Positions 14,706 to 16,267 of a stretch of DNA of 16,267 nt are shown piece after piece (the first letter of the stretch is position 1; the number at the start of each line of letters is the position of its first letter). The stretch is from CAISIP01 sp031383745 (lineage in GTDB: Bacteria > Pseudomonadota > Gammaproteobacteria > Burkholderiales > Burkholderiaceae_C), in assembly GCA_031383745.1 (NCBI GenBank), contig JANMZX010000550.1, forward strand, positions 1 to 16,267, written 5' to 3'. The notes under the pieces are model-generated. The model was not told where the DNA came from. It worked only from the letters and a program-made list of their open reading frames with translations, and did not search any database. The translations under genes were made by a program, and so were the position numbers.

Positions 14706-15907
14706 GGCGATGTGCGGGTGTCGGCGTCGGGTGCAGCGTCGCCGCACAGCCCGCCAGGGCCGGCAGTGAGCCGGAAGTAGTCGTAACCACCGGCCCGGGG
14801 AGAGGCCATCAGGTACTGCAGATGCAGCCGCCGCTTGTCGTTCTTCAATACGGCGTACTCCTGCGGGTCGAACAGTGTATGGAAGCGCGGCGAGCGCATG
14901 CGCGGCACCAGTGCGCGCGTGCCGGCGGGCACGATGCGGCAGATCTGCAGCGGGTCCACCAGCGCGAAGCTGCCCCAGTCGCCGGGCGAGGAGTAGTCGG
15001 TCCAGCACAGGCCCTGCGCCTGCGACACCTCGCGCAGTTCCTGCCGGAAAGCGTGCGCGCGTGGCATCAGGCCCAGCAGCGGCACGCATTGGCCCAGCGT
15101 CAGCATCGACAGAGACCCGTCTGGCACCGGCGCCTGGGCGCGCCGGCATTTCACGAGCACGCGCGCCAGCACGCTGGTCGACAACATGCTGCCCACGCTG
15201 AAACCGACCAGCAGGATTTCGTCGGCGTCCTGCGCTTGCACGCGGCGGAACACGCGCTCGGCCATGGCGTCGAGCCGGTGGTCCAGGTCCGGCAGTTGGC
15301 CGCTCGCCCACAGGTCGGCAAAGCGGTAGATGCGCAGCAGCCACGAGGTGTGCAGCCGGCGCTCCAGACGCAGGGCGGCCCACCACACGCCGACGCAGGT
15401 GGTGCCGGCCAGCGCCCAGCCCCAGGCTGGCCACGCGCCCGGCGGTGCCACCACGGACGCCAGCAGCGTGCCCAGCGCTGCGCCACCTGCCAGTGCCAGC
15501 AGCCAGAATACGGCCGGATAGGCCAGCGCCACCAGTGTGCGCCGGCTTTGCCGCCATACCCGAACCAGCGCCAGGCCCGACGACAGGGCCGCGGCATACG
15601 CCAGCACCGATCCCACGGCCACGCCGAGGATGCCCTTGGGCCAATGGGCGCGCACCAGGTCGTCCCAGCCAAGGAATTCGAAGGTGGTGTCGACCTGCTC
15701 CGGCGTACCCGGTTGCCAGGCGAGCTTCCAGCGTTGCGCGTAGCGCTCGTCGGTGCGTTCGCGCGGGCCGACTTGCAGGGGCGTCGCGCTGGTGTGCTGC
15801 TGCTCGGCGGCCCCGGCCGCGTACAGCCGGTGGTAATAGGCCGCGCCCTTGGGGTCGAAGCCGCTGAAGAAGAACACGTGTCGCCGGCGCACCGCCTGTG
15901 CCGTCAT
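14702..15907 (-). CDS. Membrane alpha/beta-hydrolase, GFSVG type (paralogue A)
   Basis: This 401-aa protein is paralogous to the product of 11732-12943. Shared landmarks are FFFSGFDPKGAAYYHRLY (12-29), FEFLGWDDLVRAHWPKG (76-92), a three- to four-helix hydrophobic block (93-178), LLVGFSVGSML with candidate nucleophile Ser237, LSMLTLGQCVPLLGLMP, SFALVDPL, SPRFHTLFD, RLHLQYL and GGYDYFRLT. The elbow here is GFSVG rather than GHSSG, so the two copies may differ in activity or substrate. ATG 15907 overlaps the glycosyltransferase stop by 4 nt (ATGA), with GGAG 8 nt or so upstream. Its own stop overlaps the P450 GTG by 4 nt. The C-terminal tail (GGLCGDAAPDADTRTSP) has no counterpart in paralogue B. 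Located in the inner membrane by its helices; lipase, esterase or acyltransferase chemistry is inferred. Confidence 0.8.
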   Translation of the reverse strand: MTAQAVRRRHVFFFSGFDPKGAAYYHRLYAAGAAEQQHTSATPLQVGPRERTDERYAQRWKLAWQPGTPEQVDTTFEFLGWDDLVRAHWPKGILGVAVGSVLAYAAALSSGLALVRVWRQSRRTLVALAYPAVFWLLALAGGAALGTLLASVVAPPGAWPAWGWALAGTTCVGVWWAALRLERRLHTSWLLRIYRFADLWASGQLPDLDHRLDAMAERVFRRVQAQDADEILLVGFSVGSMLSTSVLARVLVKCRRAQAPVPDGSLSMLTLGQCVPLLGLMPRAHAFRQELREVSQAQGLCWTDYSSPGDWGSFALVDPLQICRIVPAGTRALVPRMRSPRFHTLFDPQEYAVLKNDKRRLHLQYLMASPRAGGYDYFRLTAGPGGLCGDAAPDADTRTSP

Positions 15908-16267
15908 GCCAGTGTCTCCAGCCACGCGCAGGCCGGTGCCAGGCTGCCGGCCGACAGCATCTGCGCATGGCGCTGGCAGGCCTGCCGCACCGATGGTTCG
16001 TGTTCGAGCGCGCGCAACTGCGCCACCAGCTCCGCTGTTTCCAGCGGGTGCGACAACAGCCGCCGGCCCACGCCCAGGCGTTCCAGGTGCATCGCGTTGT
16101 CGAACTGGTCGTAGGCCTGGGGCCATACCAGTTGCGGGATGCCCGCGCGCTGGGCCTGCGCGCTGGTGCCGACGCCGCCGTGGTGCACGATGGCCCGGGC
16201 CCGTGGCAGCAGGCGCGCAAACGGGAAATACGCCGCCGACCAGATCGCGGCGGGTAGGCTGCCCTTG
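15904..16267 (-). CDS. GT1 glycosyltransferase, RhlB/sterol-glucosyltransferase-like (5' end outside window)
   Basis: Only the C-terminal 120 or so residues are in the window; the frame is open to the right edge. They carry the nucleotide-sugar-binding half of a GT-B family 1 enzyme: YFPFARLLPRARAIVHHGG, then GTSAQAQRAGIPQLVWPQAY (His-His-Gly-Gly-x-Gly-Thr is the donor diphosphate site), then DQFDNAMHLERLGVG. This pattern is shared by rhamnosyltransferase RhlB, bacterial macrolide/flavonoid glycosyltransferases and sterol 3-beta-glucosyltransferases, which transfer a sugar from UDP or dTDP to a lipophilic acceptor. It ends in ACAWLETLA and its TGA overlaps the next ATG by 4 nt, so it is translationally coupled to hydrolase A. 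It is the first gene of the operon visible here; others may lie upstream. The acceptor is unknown. Confidence 0.88.
   Translation of the reverse strand, partial: KGSLPAAIWSAAYFPFARLLPRARAIVHHGGVGTSAQAQRAGIPQLVWPQAYDQFDNAMHLERLGVGRRLLSHPLETAELVAQLRALEHEPSVRQACQRHAQMLSAGSLAPACAWLETLA

Noticed and set aside
13398..14780. 460-codon plus-strand frame opposite the P450
   Set aside because: Shadow frame; the P450 motifs on the minus strand settle the strand.
14706..16220. N-terminal extension that would give the P450 a 972-aa reading frame
   Set aside because: P450 homology begins at GTG 14705; the extension overlaps hydrolase A in another frame and is low-complexity Ala/Arg/Gly sequence. GC-rich shadow frames often stay open.

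Overview
The window is GC-rich proteobacterial chromosome with tightly packed genes. The ParA-type ATPase (N-terminus FNQKGGVGKST) and the general protein make-up look most like a betaproteobacterium of the order Burkholderiales. That placement is inferred from remembered family resemblance, not from a marker gene. No rRNA, tRNA, CRISPR array, insertion sequence or phage gene was recognised.

Left part (1-6511). A partial HD-domain protein of the (p)ppGpp-hydrolase type runs in from the left edge. After a gap of about 490 bp come two co-directional membrane genes: a prohibitin/SPFH protein, and an unusual protein joining an RDD membrane domain to a ClpP-like serine-protease fold. A solitary ParA-like ATPase faces them. 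It is divergent from a DTW-domain tRNA acp3U transferase, which in turn converges on a conserved-looking gene of unknown function.

Middle part (6512-11731). This part is less dense. It holds a secreted HELGH zinc metallopeptidase with a TTG start, a 24-residue membrane microprotein missing from normal ORF calls, a 12-bp perfect hairpin, and a divergent FtsH-like membrane AAA+ metalloprotease. After these comes apparently decaying sequence: an uncertain 116-residue ORF, half of an EAL domain that has lost its EAL glutamate, and the C-terminal third of a second copy of the secreted metallopeptidase.

Right part (11732-16267, all minus strand). An operon enters from beyond the right edge. In transcription order it encodes a RhlB-like GT1 glycosyltransferase (partial), a membrane alpha/beta-hydrolase with GFSVG, a cytochrome P450, a 114-residue membrane-anchored protein, and a second membrane alpha/beta-hydrolase, paralogous to the first, with GHSSG. 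The first three junctions are 4-nt stop/start overlaps and the last is a 17-bp gap. The five products are therefore probably made together and act on one substrate. A glycosyltransferase, a P450 and membrane lipase-like enzymes together suggest synthesis or tailoring of a hydroxylated glycolipid or similar lipophilic product. This is the strongest candidate for an undescribed system in the window, but its chemistry is inferred.
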